Shown: positions 42,273-52,965 of the stretch, one piece after another
Layout of the letters: each line of letters opens with the position of its first letter
How positions within the stretch are numbered: the stretch's first letter is position 1
Source of the DNA: Sphingomonas sanguinis NBRC 13937
GTDB lineage: Bacteria > Pseudomonadota > Alphaproteobacteria > Sphingomonadales > Sphingomonadaceae
Direction of reading: 5' to 3'
Assembly (NCBI RefSeq): GCF_001591005.1
Contig: NZ_BCTY01000017.1
Coordinates: 1-61,922 of the forward strand
DNA length: 61,922 nucleotides
Position numbers and translations under genes: made by a program
Notes under the pieces: model-generated
What the model was told of the DNA's origin: nothing
What the model saw: the letters and a program-made list of their open reading frames with translations, nothing else
Databases searched by the model: none

Positions 42273-42656
42273 TTCTCAAGGGCTGCGACCTGTCACGCAG
42301 CCCTTGGACCACCGTCGGGACAATCGCCAACCGCCCGTCGGACTTTGCGGCATTCGCGCGCAGAGCCTGTTCTGACGCGACCAGATTCGCCATCCGCCAA
42401 GCCGATCGAATCGCAATGCATGTCGCCATGACCTTTGCGACTCGCGAAATCGATCAATCCTAGCGACGTGATATATATTAATCACACTGACCAAATTGAG
42501 CATTTATTACAAAATCAATATTGGCGATATCGTCCAGTTTGAGCAGAGTCTCCGCTAAACTCTTCATAATTCAATCCGAATTCGAAATATTAACATCTTG
42601 ATAAGCATTGCACCCGTTTTCTTCTGTCGTGCCCACAAGCCGCAGGGGATGATCCG
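42273..42656. other. AT-rich control region before the TadE-like gene
   Basis: No gene is visible. From about 42470 the sequence is markedly AT-rich and includes GTGATATATATTAATCAC, an imperfect inverted repeat at about 42469-42486 that could bind a regulator. It probably drives the TadE/TadG-like pair. Confidence 0.4.
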
Positions 42657-43124
42657 GTGGCCTATTCGTTCGCCCGTCTCGCCACGTCGACGTCATTTCG
42701 CATCTTTCACCGCCGCGTGTGCTGCGCCGTAAACGGCTGTCGGCGCGCGGTCGCGGCGGTCGAACTGGCGCTGATCCTGCCATTCCTGCTCGCACTGCTG
42801 ATGGGCATCGTCAGCTATGGCGATTATTTTCTGACCGCTCATCTCGTCCAGCAGGCCGCCAATGACGCGGCCCGTGCCTCGCTTGCCGGGCTCGACGCCA
42901 GCGAGCGCAAGGTCATCGCGGTCGACACCGCCAAGCGGGTGCTCGACTCGACCGGCGTGCTGCGCCGCGACCGCGGCCAGGTGGACACGGCCGAGGTCGA
43001 CAATCTCATCACCGTCTCGATCCGCTACGATGCGTCCGCCGATCCGCTGCTCAACCTGCCCTTCGTCCCGACGCCGGGCCAGATCCTGATGGCCAAGGGG
43101 GTCGCCATGGTCGGCGGCCTGTGA
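42657..43124 (+). CDS. TadE-like pilus assembly protein
   Basis: The 155-residue protein starts at GTG 42657. A basic N-terminus (RRAVAAVELALILPFLLALLMGIVSYGDYF) has the TadE signature of an acidic residue inside the membrane helix. A pseudopilin-like periplasmic domain follows. Its stop overlaps the TadG-like gene start (TGATG). The rest of a tad locus is not in the window, so the pair may work with a distant system. Confidence 0.88.
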   Translation: MAYSFARLATSTSFRIFHRRVCCAVNGCRRAVAAVELALILPFLLALLMGIVSYGDYFLTAHLVQQAANDAARASLAGLDASERKVIAVDTAKRVLDSTGVLRRDRGQVDTAEVDNLITVSIRYDASADPLLNLPFVPTPGQILMAKGVAMVGGL

Positions 43125-44755
43125 TGCGCGTGCCGGGAATACGGGCCCTGTGGCAGGACCGCCGCGGCGGCGTCAGCATCCTGACCGCGATCCTGTCGAT
43201 GGCGATGATCGGCTTTGCGGCCTTCGGCATCGATGTCGGGATGATGACCCTGTCGCAGCGCCGCCTGCAGGGAATTGCGGACGAGGCGGCCCTCGCCGCC
43301 GCGGCTTCCAGCCCCGACCGACGCGGCGAAGCGGTCGCTCGCCTGATCACAGCCAACGGGCTGTCCGACGTAACGACCACCATCACCCCCGGCACCTACC
43401 GCGCCGACCCCAGCGTCACGCCCGCCAACCGGTTCACCCCCGGCACGGACGCAGGGGCATTGCGCGTGACGCTGACCAGGCCGGTCACGCTGTTTTTCGG
43501 CCGGGCCCTGACTGGCAGGAACACCACCCCCGTCGCCGCCAGCGCGACCGCCCGCCGGATCGACATGGCGGCCTTTTCGCTGGGCACGCGGCTGGCCAAT
43601 GTGTCGGGCGGGCTGCCCGGTGCGCTCCTGAACGGCTTGGCGGGCAGCGATCTGGCGCTGTCGCTGGTCGATTACAACGCGCTGGTCAGCGGCAAGGTCG
43701 ATTTGCTGCCCATGACCCAGGCGCTGGGCACCCGGATCGGCCTGACGGGAGCGAGTTTCGACACGATCCTGGCGGCCGACGTTACCCTGCCGACGCTGCT
43801 CAGCGCCATGGCCGACGCGACGAGCAATCCGGGCACGGCGTCGCTGCTGCGCAGCCTGTCCCTGAGGGTGCCGGGATCAAAGGTGCCGCTGACCCGGCTG
43901 ATCGACCTGGGGCCTTTGGGCAAGACGACCAAGGCGACTTCGCGCGACCTGATCGCGATGGATGCCTATTCGATGCTGCGCGAGTCGCTGTCCATCGCCA
44001 ATGGCCAGCGCCAAGTGACGCTCGACCTGGGCGCGTCGGTGCCGGGCCTGTTGTCGACCAAGGTGCTGCTCGCCATCGGCCAACGTCCGGTCAACTCGCC
44101 CTGGCTGGCGGTGGCGCAGGACGGATCGGCCATCGTCCGCACCGCCCAGCAACGACTGCTGGTCGATACCCAGATCGGCGTGCCGCTGCTCGCCAATATC
44201 CAGCTGCCGATCTTCGTCGAAACCGCCGCGGCCCAGGCGCGGCTGAACGGGATCAGTTGCGGCGGCGGGACGCAGCGGGTCGACCTGGACGTCCTGCCCT
44301 CGCCCGGCACCATCGCCATTGCGCAGATCGACCGCACCCGCTTCAACGACATGAGCCAGTCGCCGATCGGCGGCGAGGTCGCGCTGCTGCAAGTGCCGCT
44401 GGCGCGCGTGATGGGTTATGCCAAGATCAACTTGGCCAGCGACAGCGCGTGGCAGCGCGTCGGCTTCAACCAGAGCGACATATCCAACCTGACATCCAAG
44501 ACCGTCACCGCCAATTCGGCGGTGCGCGGGATCGCCAGTTCGCTGATCGGCCAGGTCAATTTGCGGTTGGACGTGCTGGGGCTGGGCCTGGGCCTGTCAA
44601 CGCTGACCGGGATCGTCGGTGCGGCGCTGACCCCGGTGGCGCCCGCGCTCGACCTGCTGATCGGCAATCTGACCGATTTGCTGGGCCTGCATGTCGGCCA
44701 GGCGGACGTGACGGTCAACGGCGTGCGATGCGGCGGAGCCACGCTGGTCGCCTGA
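43124..44755 (+). CDS. TadG-like protein (Flp pilus-assembly type)
   Basis: The 543-residue protein (ATG 43124; GTG 43121 is also possible) has a short basic head and one membrane helix (VSILTAILSMAMIGFAAFGIDVGMM). SQRRLQGIADEAALAAAASSPD follows, the pattern of TadG-like (DUF2134) proteins. The long periplasmic part has four cysteines in two CGG motifs (SCGGGTQRVDLD and RCGGATLVA). It overlaps the TadE-like gene and reads into the obgE region. Confidence 0.85.
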   Translation: MRVPGIRALWQDRRGGVSILTAILSMAMIGFAAFGIDVGMMTLSQRRLQGIADEAALAAAASSPDRRGEAVARLITANGLSDVTTTITPGTYRADPSVTPANRFTPGTDAGALRVTLTRPVTLFFGRALTGRNTTPVAASATARRIDMAAFSLGTRLANVSGGLPGALLNGLAGSDLALSLVDYNALVSGKVDLLPMTQALGTRIGLTGASFDTILAADVTLPTLLSAMADATSNPGTASLLRSLSLRVPGSKVPLTRLIDLGPLGKTTKATSRDLIAMDAYSMLRESLSIANGQRQVTLDLGASVPGLLSTKVLLAIGQRPVNSPWLAVAQDGSAIVRTAQQRLLVDTQIGVPLLANIQLPIFVETAAAQARLNGISCGGGTQRVDLDVLPSPGTIAIAQIDRTRFNDMSQSPIGGEVALLQVPLARVMGYAKINLASDSAWQRVGFNQSDISNLTSKTVTANSAVRGIASSLIGQVNLRLDVLGLGLGLSTLTGIVGAALTPVAPALDLLIGNLTDLLGLHVGQADVTVNGVRCGGATLVA

Positions 44756-44806
44756 TCGGCAAGCGGCTCCAAGGGCGGGCTGGTCAGTCGGCGCTCTCAG
44801 AGGTAA

Positions 44807-45865
<1,059 letters not shown>

Positions 45866-45884
45866 TGCGTCGGGTGGCAGGCTC

Positions 45885-46060
45885 GGTGAGACACCCTGCC
45901 CTCCCCCATCCCCTCCCGCTTGCGGGAGGGGAGCGATACTTGGCGTGCCGTTTGGCACCAATCGCCATGGCCGCCCATAGCACAGCCGATCGATATCTGG
46001 TCCGCCACTCTCCCCAGACACGCCCCTCCCGCAAGCGGGAGGGGATGGGGGAGGGCCGCG
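45885..46060. repeat. Pair of inverted GC-rich palindromic repeats (REP/BIME-like)
   Basis: One unit reads CCCTCCCGCTTGCGGGAGGG at 45911-45930; the other, at about 46023-46042, carries the same palindrome with GCAAGC in the middle. Each is flanked by CCCTCCCCCATCC or its complement, so they face each other. Together they fill the obgE-proB gap. A similar pair lies at 58986-59100. Confidence 0.85.
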
Positions 46061-46082
46061 TGCGGCTAGGCTCCACCTCACA

Positions 46083-47183
46083 ATGATCTTCCCCCCCACC
46101 ACCTGCCCCCGCCTGATCGTCAAGGTCGGCTCCGCCCTCCTCGTTACGCCCGAAGGCGAAGTCCGTCGCGACTGGCTGACCGGACTGGTCGCCGACATCG
46201 CCGCGCGCGTCCGCGCCGGGCAGCAGATCGCGATCGTCTCTTCCGGCGCGATCGCACTCGGCGCGCGTCGCCTGGGCCTGCCCAAGGGCGGTCGCGCCAG
46301 CTTGGAGGACGCGCAGGCCGCCGCCGCGACCGGTCAGATCGCGCTCAGCCAGGCCTGGGCGGAACTGCTGCACGCCGAAAGCCTCACCGCCGCGCAGATG
46401 CTGGTGACGCTCGACGATCTCGAGGACCGCCGCCGTTACCTGAACGCCGCCGCCACGCTCAACCGGTTGCTGGGGCTCGGCGTGGTGCCGGTCATCAACG
46501 AGAATGACAGCGTCGCGACCGAGGAAATCCGCTTCGGCGACAATGACCGGCTCGCCGCGCGGGTCGGCCAGGCGGCGAGCGCCAATGGCGTGCTGCTGCT
46601 CTCCGACGTGGACGGGCTCTACGACAGCAACCCGCACACCAACCCGAATGCGCGCCATATCGAGCGGGTCGAGCGGATCGATGCGGTCCACGGCATGGCC
46701 GATGGCGGCTCCGCCTCGGGCATGGGATCGGGCGGCATGGTGTCGAAGATCGCCGCTGCGCGCATCGCGGTGAGCGCGGGCGCACACCTCGCCATCGCAT
46801 CGGGTCGGATCGACCACCCGCTGTCGACGCCTGCGCGCCACACGATCTTCGTTGCGGAAAAAAGCGCGCCTGCCCGCAAGGCGTGGCTGGCGGGCGGGCT
46901 GACCGCCCGGGGTGCGATCACGGTGGACGCGGGCGCGGCCAAGGCGCTGGCTGAGGGCAACAGCCTGCTCGCGGCAGGCGTCACGGCCGTGCAGGGCCAT
47001 TTCGCGCGTGGCGACCTCGTCACCATCGAAGGGCCGAGCGGCACCATCGCGCGCGGCCTCAGCGAATATGATTCGACCGAGGCGCGCGCGCTGATCGGCA
47101 CGCGTTCGGACCAGCAGGCCGAAATCTTGGGCCATGCGCCCCGCGCCGCGCTGATCCATCGCAATCATCTGGCCCTGCTATGA
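46083..47183 (+). CDS. proB: Glutamate 5-kinase
   Basis: The 366-residue kinase starts LIVKVGSALLVT, with GQQIAIVSSGAIALGARRLGLPKG, VINENDSVATEEIRFGDNDRLAARVG and LLSDVDGLYDSNP, typical of the amino-acid kinase domain. A C-terminal PUA domain (RGAITVDAGAAKALAEGNSLLAAGVTAVQG) follows. It makes glutamyl-5-phosphate for proline. The stop overlaps the start of the SDR gene (ATGA), so the two are coupled even though one serves proline and the other, probably, sphingolipids. Confidence 0.97.
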   Translation: MIFPPTTCPRLIVKVGSALLVTPEGEVRRDWLTGLVADIAARVRAGQQIAIVSSGAIALGARRLGLPKGGRASLEDAQAAAATGQIALSQAWAELLHAESLTAAQMLVTLDDLEDRRRYLNAAATLNRLLGLGVVPVINENDSVATEEIRFGDNDRLAARVGQAASANGVLLLSDVDGLYDSNPHTNPNARHIERVERIDAVHGMADGGSASGMGSGGMVSKIAAARIAVSAGAHLAIASGRIDHPLSTPARHTIFVAEKSAPARKAWLAGGLTARGAITVDAGAAKALAEGNSLLAAGVTAVQGHFARGDLVTIEGPSGTIARGLSEYDSTEARALIGTRSDQQAEILGHAPRAALIHRNHLALL

Positions 47184-48076
47184 TCGTCGCCGTCACGGGA
47201 GCGACCGGATTCGTCGGTCGCGCGGTGGTGGACCGTGCCGCCGGTTCGGGGCTGTCCTTGCGCGCCCTCACCCGCCGCGCCCAGCCGTCGCGCGCCGGGC
47301 TCACCTGGATCGCGGGTGCGCTCGACAAGCCCGACAGTCTCGCGACTCTGGTCGAGGGGGCCGACGTGGTGCTGCACATCGCGGGCGTGGTGAATGCGCC
47401 CGACCGCACGGGCTTCGTCGCGGGCAATATCGACGGCACCCGTGCGATGGTCGAGGCGGCGAAGGCGGCCGGAATCAAGCGCTTCGTCCATGTTTCCTCG
47501 CTGTCCGCGCGCGAGCCCGATCTGTCCGTCTATGGCTGGTCCAAGCGGCAGGCCGAGAATGTGGTGACGGACAGCGGTCTCGACTGGACCATCGTCCGAC
47601 CGAGCGGCATTTATGGCCCGCATGATACCGAGTGGCTGGACGTTTTCCGCACCGCCAGGCTCGGCCTCGCCTTCATGCCGCCACCGGGCAAGCTGTCGCT
47701 GATCGCAGTCGAGGATTTCGCCCGGCTGCTGACCACGCTGGTCGCCACCGATGGCCCGCGCGCCGTGCTGGAGGTCGATGACGGGCAGGTCCTGACCCAT
47801 GCCGAACTCGCCCAGGCCATGGGCGCGGCGGTGGGGCGGCGGGTAATGACGCTGCACCTGCCCAAGAGCCTGCTGAGCCTGGGCGCGACGATCGACCGCA
47901 AATTGCGCGGGCCGGGCGCCAAGCTGACCGCCGACCGGGTCGGCTATCTCTGCCACCCCGACTGGACCGCCGACCCCGTCCTGCGCCCCGACCCGGCGCT
48001 GTGGGAGCCCACCATACCACTCGCCAAGGGGCTGGCCGATACGGCACGGTGGTATCGCGCCAACGGCTTGCTATAG
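47180..48076 (+). CDS. cerR: NAD(P)-dependent epimerase/reductase, probable ceramide reductase
   Basis: The 298-residue extended SDR has GATGFVGR in the N-terminal cofactor loop and the active-site YGWSK (Y and K), with VHVSSLSARE before it. Its place just before acp and spt matches the NAD-dependent reductase (CerR) of the Caulobacter sphingolipid cluster, which reduces the 3-oxo group. Complex I subunit-like or nucleoside-sugar epimerases are alternatives by fold alone; the assignment rests on context. Confidence 0.75.
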   Translation: MIVAVTGATGFVGRAVVDRAAGSGLSLRALTRRAQPSRAGLTWIAGALDKPDSLATLVEGADVVLHIAGVVNAPDRTGFVAGNIDGTRAMVEAAKAAGIKRFVHVSSLSAREPDLSVYGWSKRQAENVVTDSGLDWTIVRPSGIYGPHDTEWLDVFRTARLGLAFMPPPGKLSLIAVEDFARLLTTLVATDGPRAVLEVDDGQVLTHAELAQAMGAAVGRRVMTLHLPKSLLSLGATIDRKLRGPGAKLTADRVGYLCHPDWTADPVLRPDPALWEPTIPLAKGLADTARWYRANGLL

Positions 48077-48146
48077 CAGCAAGACACGCGCGGTCGAAAA
48101 GCCGCCGCATTTGGGTGCCACTGGGCGCCCGACTGAAAGGATCATC

Positions 48147-48392
48147 ATGAGCGACCGCCAAGCCATTTTCGATACCGTCGCGGCCCAGATCGCGCCCTTC
48201 AACAAGAAGGGCGTGGCGCTGACCGAGGCGACGACCTTCCAGGGCGACCTGGAGTGGGACAGCCTGACCGTGATGGATTTCGTCGCCGCGATCGAGGATG
48301 AGTTCGACATCATCATCACGATGAACATGCAGGCCGAGATCGAGAATGTCGGCCAGCTGGTCGACGCGGTCGAAAAGCTGAAGCAAGCCTGA
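48147..48392 (+). CDS. Acyl carrier protein for sphingolipid synthesis
   Basis: The 81-residue acyl carrier protein starts at ATG 48147. Ser39 in LEWDSLTVMDFVAAIEDEFD is the phosphopantetheine site. It lies 22 bases before spt, as in Caulobacter and Sphingomonas, where a dedicated ACP delivers the acyl chain to SPT. It is distinct from the fatty-acid AcpP in sequence. Confidence 0.93.
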   Translation: MSDRQAIFDTVAAQIAPFNKKGVALTEATTFQGDLEWDSLTVMDFVAAIEDEFDIIITMNMQAEIENVGQLVDAVEKLKQA

Positions 48393-48414
48393 TCGCCTTC
48401 AAACGGACACCGAC

Positions 48415-49677
48415 ATGACCGAAGCCGCTGCCCAGCCCCACGCCCTTCCCGCCGATGCGCCGGAAATCGCGCCCGAGCGTGATCTGCTTTCCAAGTTCGA
48501 CGGCCTGATCGCCGAGCGGCAGGCGCTGCTCGACTCCGGCGTCACCGATCCCTTCGCGATCGTGATGGAACAGGTGAAGTCGCCGACCGAGGCGGTGATC
48601 CGTGGCAAGGACACGATCCTGCTCGGCACCTATAATTATATGGGCATGACCTTCGACGCCGACGTCATTGCGGCGGGCAAGGACGCGCTGGAGAAGTTCG
48701 GCTCGGGCACCAACGGCAGCCGGATGCTCAACGGCACCTTCCATGACCATATGGAAGTCGAACAGGCGCTGCGCGACTTCTACGGCACGACCGGCGCGAT
48801 CGTCTTTTCGACCGGGTACATGGCGAACCTGGGCATCATCTCGACCCTGGCGGGCAAGGGTGAATATGTCATCCTCGACGCCGACAGCCATGCGTCCATC
48901 TATGACGGTTGCCAGCAGGGCAATGCCGAGATCGTCCGCTTCCGCCACAATTCGGTCGAGGATCTCGACAAGCGGCTCGGCCGCCTGCCCAAGGAACCGG
49001 CCAAGCTGGTCGTGCTGGAGGGCGTCTATTCGATGCTGGGCGACATCGCCCCGCTGAAGGAAATGGTAGCCGTCGCCAAGAAGCATGGCGCGATGGTACT
49101 GGTCGACGAGGCGCATTCGATGGGCTTTTTCGGCCCCAACGGGCGCGGCGTGTACGAGGCGCAGGGGCTGGAAGGCCAGGTCGATTTCGTCGTCGGCACC
49201 TTCTCCAAGTCGGTCGGTACGGTCGGCGGCTTCGTGGTGTCCAACCATCCGAAGTTCGAGGCGGTCCGACTGGCGTGCCGCCCGTACATCTTCACCGCTT
49301 CGCTGCCGCCCTCGGTGGTGGCGACCGCCACCACCTCGATCCGCAAGCTGATGACCGCGCACGAGAAGCGCGAGCGGCTGTGGTCGAATGCGCGCGCTTT
49401 GCATGGCGGGCTGAAGGACATGGGCTTCCGCCTGGGCACCGAGAATTGCGACAGCGCCATCGTCGCGGTCATCCTGGACGACCAGGAGCAGGCGGTCATC
49501 ATGTGGCAGGCGCTGCTCGACGGCGGTCTCTATGTGAACATGGCGCGGCCCCCCGCGACTCCGGCGGGCACCTTCCTGCTGCGCTGCTCGATCTGTGCCG
49601 AGCATACGCCCGCGCAGATCGAAACGGTGCTGGGCATGTTCCGCGCGGCAGGTCAGGCGGTGGGCGTCATCGGCTGA
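48415..49677 (+). CDS. spt: Serine palmitoyltransferase
   Basis: This 420-residue alpha-oxoamine synthase has H159 (DADSHA), D231 and H234 (VDEAHSMG) and the PLP lysine K265 (VVGTFSKSVG). These are the residues and numbering of the Sphingomonas paucimobilis enzyme. It condenses serine with an acyl thioester to 3-oxosphinganine in the cytoplasm, without a membrane anchor. It follows the ACP gene in the cerR-acp-spt order. This gene is the strongest taxonomic marker of the window. Confidence 0.97.
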   Translation: MTEAAAQPHALPADAPEIAPERDLLSKFDGLIAERQALLDSGVTDPFAIVMEQVKSPTEAVIRGKDTILLGTYNYMGMTFDADVIAAGKDALEKFGSGTNGSRMLNGTFHDHMEVEQALRDFYGTTGAIVFSTGYMANLGIISTLAGKGEYVILDADSHASIYDGCQQGNAEIVRFRHNSVEDLDKRLGRLPKEPAKLVVLEGVYSMLGDIAPLKEMVAVAKKHGAMVLVDEAHSMGFFGPNGRGVYEAQGLEGQVDFVVGTFSKSVGTVGGFVVSNHPKFEAVRLACRPYIFTASLPPSVVATATTSIRKLMTAHEKRERLWSNARALHGGLKDMGFRLGTENCDSAIVAVILDDQEQAVIMWQALLDGGLYVNMARPPATPAGTFLLRCSICAEHTPAQIETVLGMFRAAGQAVGVIG

Positions 49678-49719
49678 TCCACCCCGCCCGCTTTGCAAAA
49701 TCCGGGGCATGGGGATAGC

Positions 49720-51648
49720 GTGGCGACCGTGATCGAGCAGGATTATCAGCGAGAGGGGAGCCGGTGGCACACCCTTGCCCTGATCGCGGTGGCGCTGGCC
49801 GGTGCGATCACGCTGGTCATGCTCATCCTGACGCTGGGCCATGCCAATCGCGAGCGTGACATCGCGCTGGAGCGGCAACGGCACAGCTATGACGTGATGA
49901 TCCTGGCCCGGACGCTGGCGGGCACCATCGCCCGGTCGGAGGCGTCGCTCGGCCGCTACGTCATCTCGGGCGACAGCAAGCTGGGCCAGATCTATTCGGA
50001 CGAATGGACCCTGGCGGGCGCGCAGCTCGACCGGCTCGACATCCTTGTCGAGGATCGCGCGCAACAGCGGCTGATCGACCAGCTTCGCGCGGCGTACGGC
50101 GTGCGCGGCAAGGAATTGTCGACCATTGCACTGTCGACCACCTATCACCGCAATCGACAGGCCTATGCGCTCTATTACCAGGCGGGGCAGGCCAAGGCGC
50201 TATTGCGGATCGGCCGGACGCTCGATGCGCTGATCGACGGCGAGCGGGTGCTGCTCGACCAGCGGAGCGCCGCCGCGCGCGACTCGGTGCTCCACGCCAA
50301 TCGGATCGCGGGCGCGCTGGCGCTGTTGGTGATCGGGCTGGTGCTCGGCGGCATCCTGCTCGGCTGGCTGATCCTGCGTGCAGTGGGCGAGCGGGCCGAG
50401 GCCCATGCCGAAGCCCGCGCCGAACGCGCCCGTGCCGAGGAACTGGCCGACGCGGTCGAGGCCGCCACCCAGGAGCTGAAGGTGCAGGAAGCCAAGCTCC
50501 GCCAGGCACAGAAGATGGATGCGCTAGGCCAGCTGACCGGCGGTATCGCGCATGATTTCAACAATATGCTGGCGGTCGTTCTGGGCGGGCTGGAACTCGC
50601 CCGCCGCTCCGGGAACGAGGAGGACGTCCACCGCCATCTGGAGAGCGCGACCGAGGGCGCGCACCGCGCCGCCGCGTTGACCCGCCGCCTGCTGATGTTC
50701 AGCCGCGAAGAGGCGCTGGCCCCGCAATGCCTGCCCCCGCGCCAGCTGGTCGCCGACATGCGCGACATGCTCGACCGGACGCTGGGGGACGGGGTGAAGG
50801 TGACGGTTGAGGATGCGACCAGCGACTGGATGCTGTTCGGTGACCGGACGCAGATGGAAAATGCCATCCTGAACCTGGCGGTCAATGCCCGCGATGCGAT
50901 GGACGGGCGCGGCGAGCTGACCATCCGCACCGCCGAGGCGCAGGTCGGCGCGGACACGCTGCCGCGTGGCGGAGCGGGCGAGTATGTCGTGCTGTCGGTC
51001 ACCGACACCGGCGAGGGTATGCCGCCCGAGATCGTCGAGCGGGTGTTCGAACCCTTCTTCACCACCAAACCCGCGGGCAAGGGCACGGGCCTCGGTCTCA
51101 GCCAGATCTTCGGGCTGGTCGGCCAGATGGGCGGCGACGTGACGATCCAGACCGCACCCGGCGAAGGCACCACCGTCAGCCTCTATTTCCCCCGCCATAT
51201 CGCCCGCCCCGTGGCCGCCGCCGTCGAGCCGGATGCCCCCGCCCCCGACGTAGCGGAGGATATGGGCGCGCTGCGCATCCTGCTGGTCGAGGATGATCCC
51301 CGCGTGCTCGCCGCGACGATGGAGGCGCTGGGCGAGCTGGGCCATGATCCCATCGCCTGTGGCGATCCACGCGAGGCGGAGGGGCTGCTGGCACGGCATC
51401 CGGGCATCCGGTTGATCGTGTCGGACGTGCTCATGCCGCATCTGACCGGCCCCGAGCTGATCGCCGCGCTGCGCCCGCGCCACCCGGACGTCGCGGTGCT
51501 GTTCGTCACCGGCTTTGCGGGCGATGCGCAGGCAACCGGGTTCGAGGGGCATGAGGTGTTGCGCAAGCCCTTCACCCTCGCCGGGCTGGAGCGCGCCGTC
51601 GCGGCGGCGCTGAAGCGGACCGAGGGGCTGGTCTGCGCCGCAGCCTGA
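49720..51648 (+). CDS. Hybrid sensor histidine kinase with CHASE3-like sensor
   Basis: The roughly 642-residue protein starts at GTG 49720 or at TTG 49693. Two membrane helices (near 18-40 and 195-220) enclose a CHASE3-like helical sensor (IARSEASLGRYVISGDSKLGQIY). H-box KMDALGQLTGGIAHDFNNMLAVVLGGLELAR, an ATPase domain (LNLAVNARDAM, DTGEGMP, GLGLSQIFGLV) and a receiver domain (LLVEDDPRVLAATMEAL, SDVLMPHLTG, KPF) follow. It reads on from spt by 42 bases. Its signal is unknown. Confidence 0.9.
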   Translation: MATVIEQDYQREGSRWHTLALIAVALAGAITLVMLILTLGHANRERDIALERQRHSYDVMILARTLAGTIARSEASLGRYVISGDSKLGQIYSDEWTLAGAQLDRLDILVEDRAQQRLIDQLRAAYGVRGKELSTIALSTTYHRNRQAYALYYQAGQAKALLRIGRTLDALIDGERVLLDQRSAAARDSVLHANRIAGALALLVIGLVLGGILLGWLILRAVGERAEAHAEARAERARAEELADAVEAATQELKVQEAKLRQAQKMDALGQLTGGIAHDFNNMLAVVLGGLELARRSGNEEDVHRHLESATEGAHRAAALTRRLLMFSREEALAPQCLPPRQLVADMRDMLDRTLGDGVKVTVEDATSDWMLFGDRTQMENAILNLAVNARDAMDGRGELTIRTAEAQVGADTLPRGGAGEYVVLSVTDTGEGMPPEIVERVFEPFFTTKPAGKGTGLGLSQIFGLVGQMGGDVTIQTAPGEGTTVSLYFPRHIARPVAAAVEPDAPAPDVAEDMGALRILLVEDDPRVLAATMEALGELGHDPIACGDPREAEGLLARHPGIRLIVSDVLMPHLTGPELIAALRPRHPDVAVLFVTGFAGDAQATGFEGHEVLRKPFTLAGLERAVAAALKRTEGLVCAAA

Positions 51649-51765
51649 GCCAAGTCGGACGCCGGGATAATCCCGCACAAACAAGGGGTGACGCGCCCTG
51701 CCCGCCCCCGTATAGCCATGGCCGTTTTATCGCGCGAGTGATGGCCCCCGGATGAAGTCCCCCGC

Positions 51766-52965
51766 ATGAAATCCATCGATCGCTACATGGCCCGGTTGAT
51801 CGCGTTGCCGCTGTTCGCGACGCTGCTCATCTCGGCGATGCTGCTGGTGCTCGACCGCATCCGCCGCCTGTTCGAATTCGTCGCGACCGAGGGCGGGCCG
51901 ATCAGCGTGGTGTGGCGGATGCTCGCCAACCTGCTGCCCGAATATCTGGGGCTGGGCATTCCGATCGGGCTGATGCTGGGCATCCTGCTCGCCTTTCGCC
52001 GCCTGGCCACCTCGTCCGAGCTGGACGTGATGCGCGGCGTGGGCATGAGCTATACCCGGCTGCTGCGCGTGCCGTACATGTACGCGATCGTGCTGGCGGC
52101 GCTGAACTTCGCGATCGTCGGCTATATCCAGCCGGTTGCGCGCTATTATTACGAAGGCCTGCGCTACGAGCTGCGCACTGGCGCACTGGGCGCCTCGATC
52201 AAGGTCGGCGAGTTCACCCATCTGGGTGATCGCATGACCCTGCGCATTGAGGAAAGCCGCGAGAATGGCCGCGATCTGTCGGGCATTTTCGTCCACGCCA
52301 ATACGTCGAAGGGCGACTGGATCGGCGTCACGGCGCAGCGTGGGCGCTTCCTGGCGACCGACGACCCCAACGTCATCATCTTCCGCCTGACCAACGGCAC
52401 GCTGATCCACAACCGGCCGGAGTTCAAGGCGCCGCGCGTGCTGACCTTCTCCAGCCATGACCTGCCGATCGACCTGCCCAAATTCGACAATTTCCGCCAG
52501 CGCGGCGGCCGCGACCTGGAGTTCACCCTGCCCGAGCTGGCCCGGCACGGTCAGGAGGCGCAGAGTGCCGAGGCACGCGCCGGCAGCCGGTCCGAGTTCC
52601 ACTTCCGAGTGGTCGAGGTGGTGACAATGTTCCTGCTGCCCCTGCTCGCGGTGTCGCTGGGCATCCCGCCGAAGCGATCGACATCGGCGCTGGGTGTGTT
52701 CCTGTCGATCGTGATGCTGGTCACCTATTTCAAGGTGAACCAATATGCCGCCGATATCGGCGCGCTAGGGCGGGTGAACCCGATCCTGGCGCTATGGGGA
52801 CCATTCGCGGTGTTCGCAGGGCTGGTCCTGTGGATGTATTATGTCACCGCCTATGTGCCCGGCGGCCAGCCGATCGGTGCGCTGGAGCGCGGGGTGGCGA
52901 AGCTGGCCAAGGCGATCGGTCGCTGGATACCCGGCCGCCGCCGTAAAAAGGCCTATACGGCATGA
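51766..52965 (+). CDS. lptF: LPS export ABC transporter permease LptF
   Basis: The 399-residue permease has three N-terminal helices, a periplasmic beta-jellyroll and three C-terminal helices. IDRYMARLIALPLFATLLISAMLLVLDRI and YLGLGIPIGLMLGILLAFRRLATSSELDVMRGVGMS are the coupling region. With LptG and LptB it lifts lipid from the inner membrane. Many sphingomonads lack LPS, so the cargo may be a glycosphingolipid; that is an inference. It overlaps lptG by four bases. Confidence 0.93.
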   Translation: MKSIDRYMARLIALPLFATLLISAMLLVLDRIRRLFEFVATEGGPISVVWRMLANLLPEYLGLGIPIGLMLGILLAFRRLATSSELDVMRGVGMSYTRLLRVPYMYAIVLAALNFAIVGYIQPVARYYYEGLRYELRTGALGASIKVGEFTHLGDRMTLRIEESRENGRDLSGIFVHANTSKGDWIGVTAQRGRFLATDDPNVIIFRLTNGTLIHNRPEFKAPRVLTFSSHDLPIDLPKFDNFRQRGGRDLEFTLPELARHGQEAQSAEARAGSRSEFHFRVVEVVTMFLLPLLAVSLGIPPKRSTSALGVFLSIVMLVTYFKVNQYAADIGALGRVNPILALWGPFAVFAGLVLWMYYVTAYVPGGQPIGALERGVAKLAKAIGRWIPGRRRKKAYTA

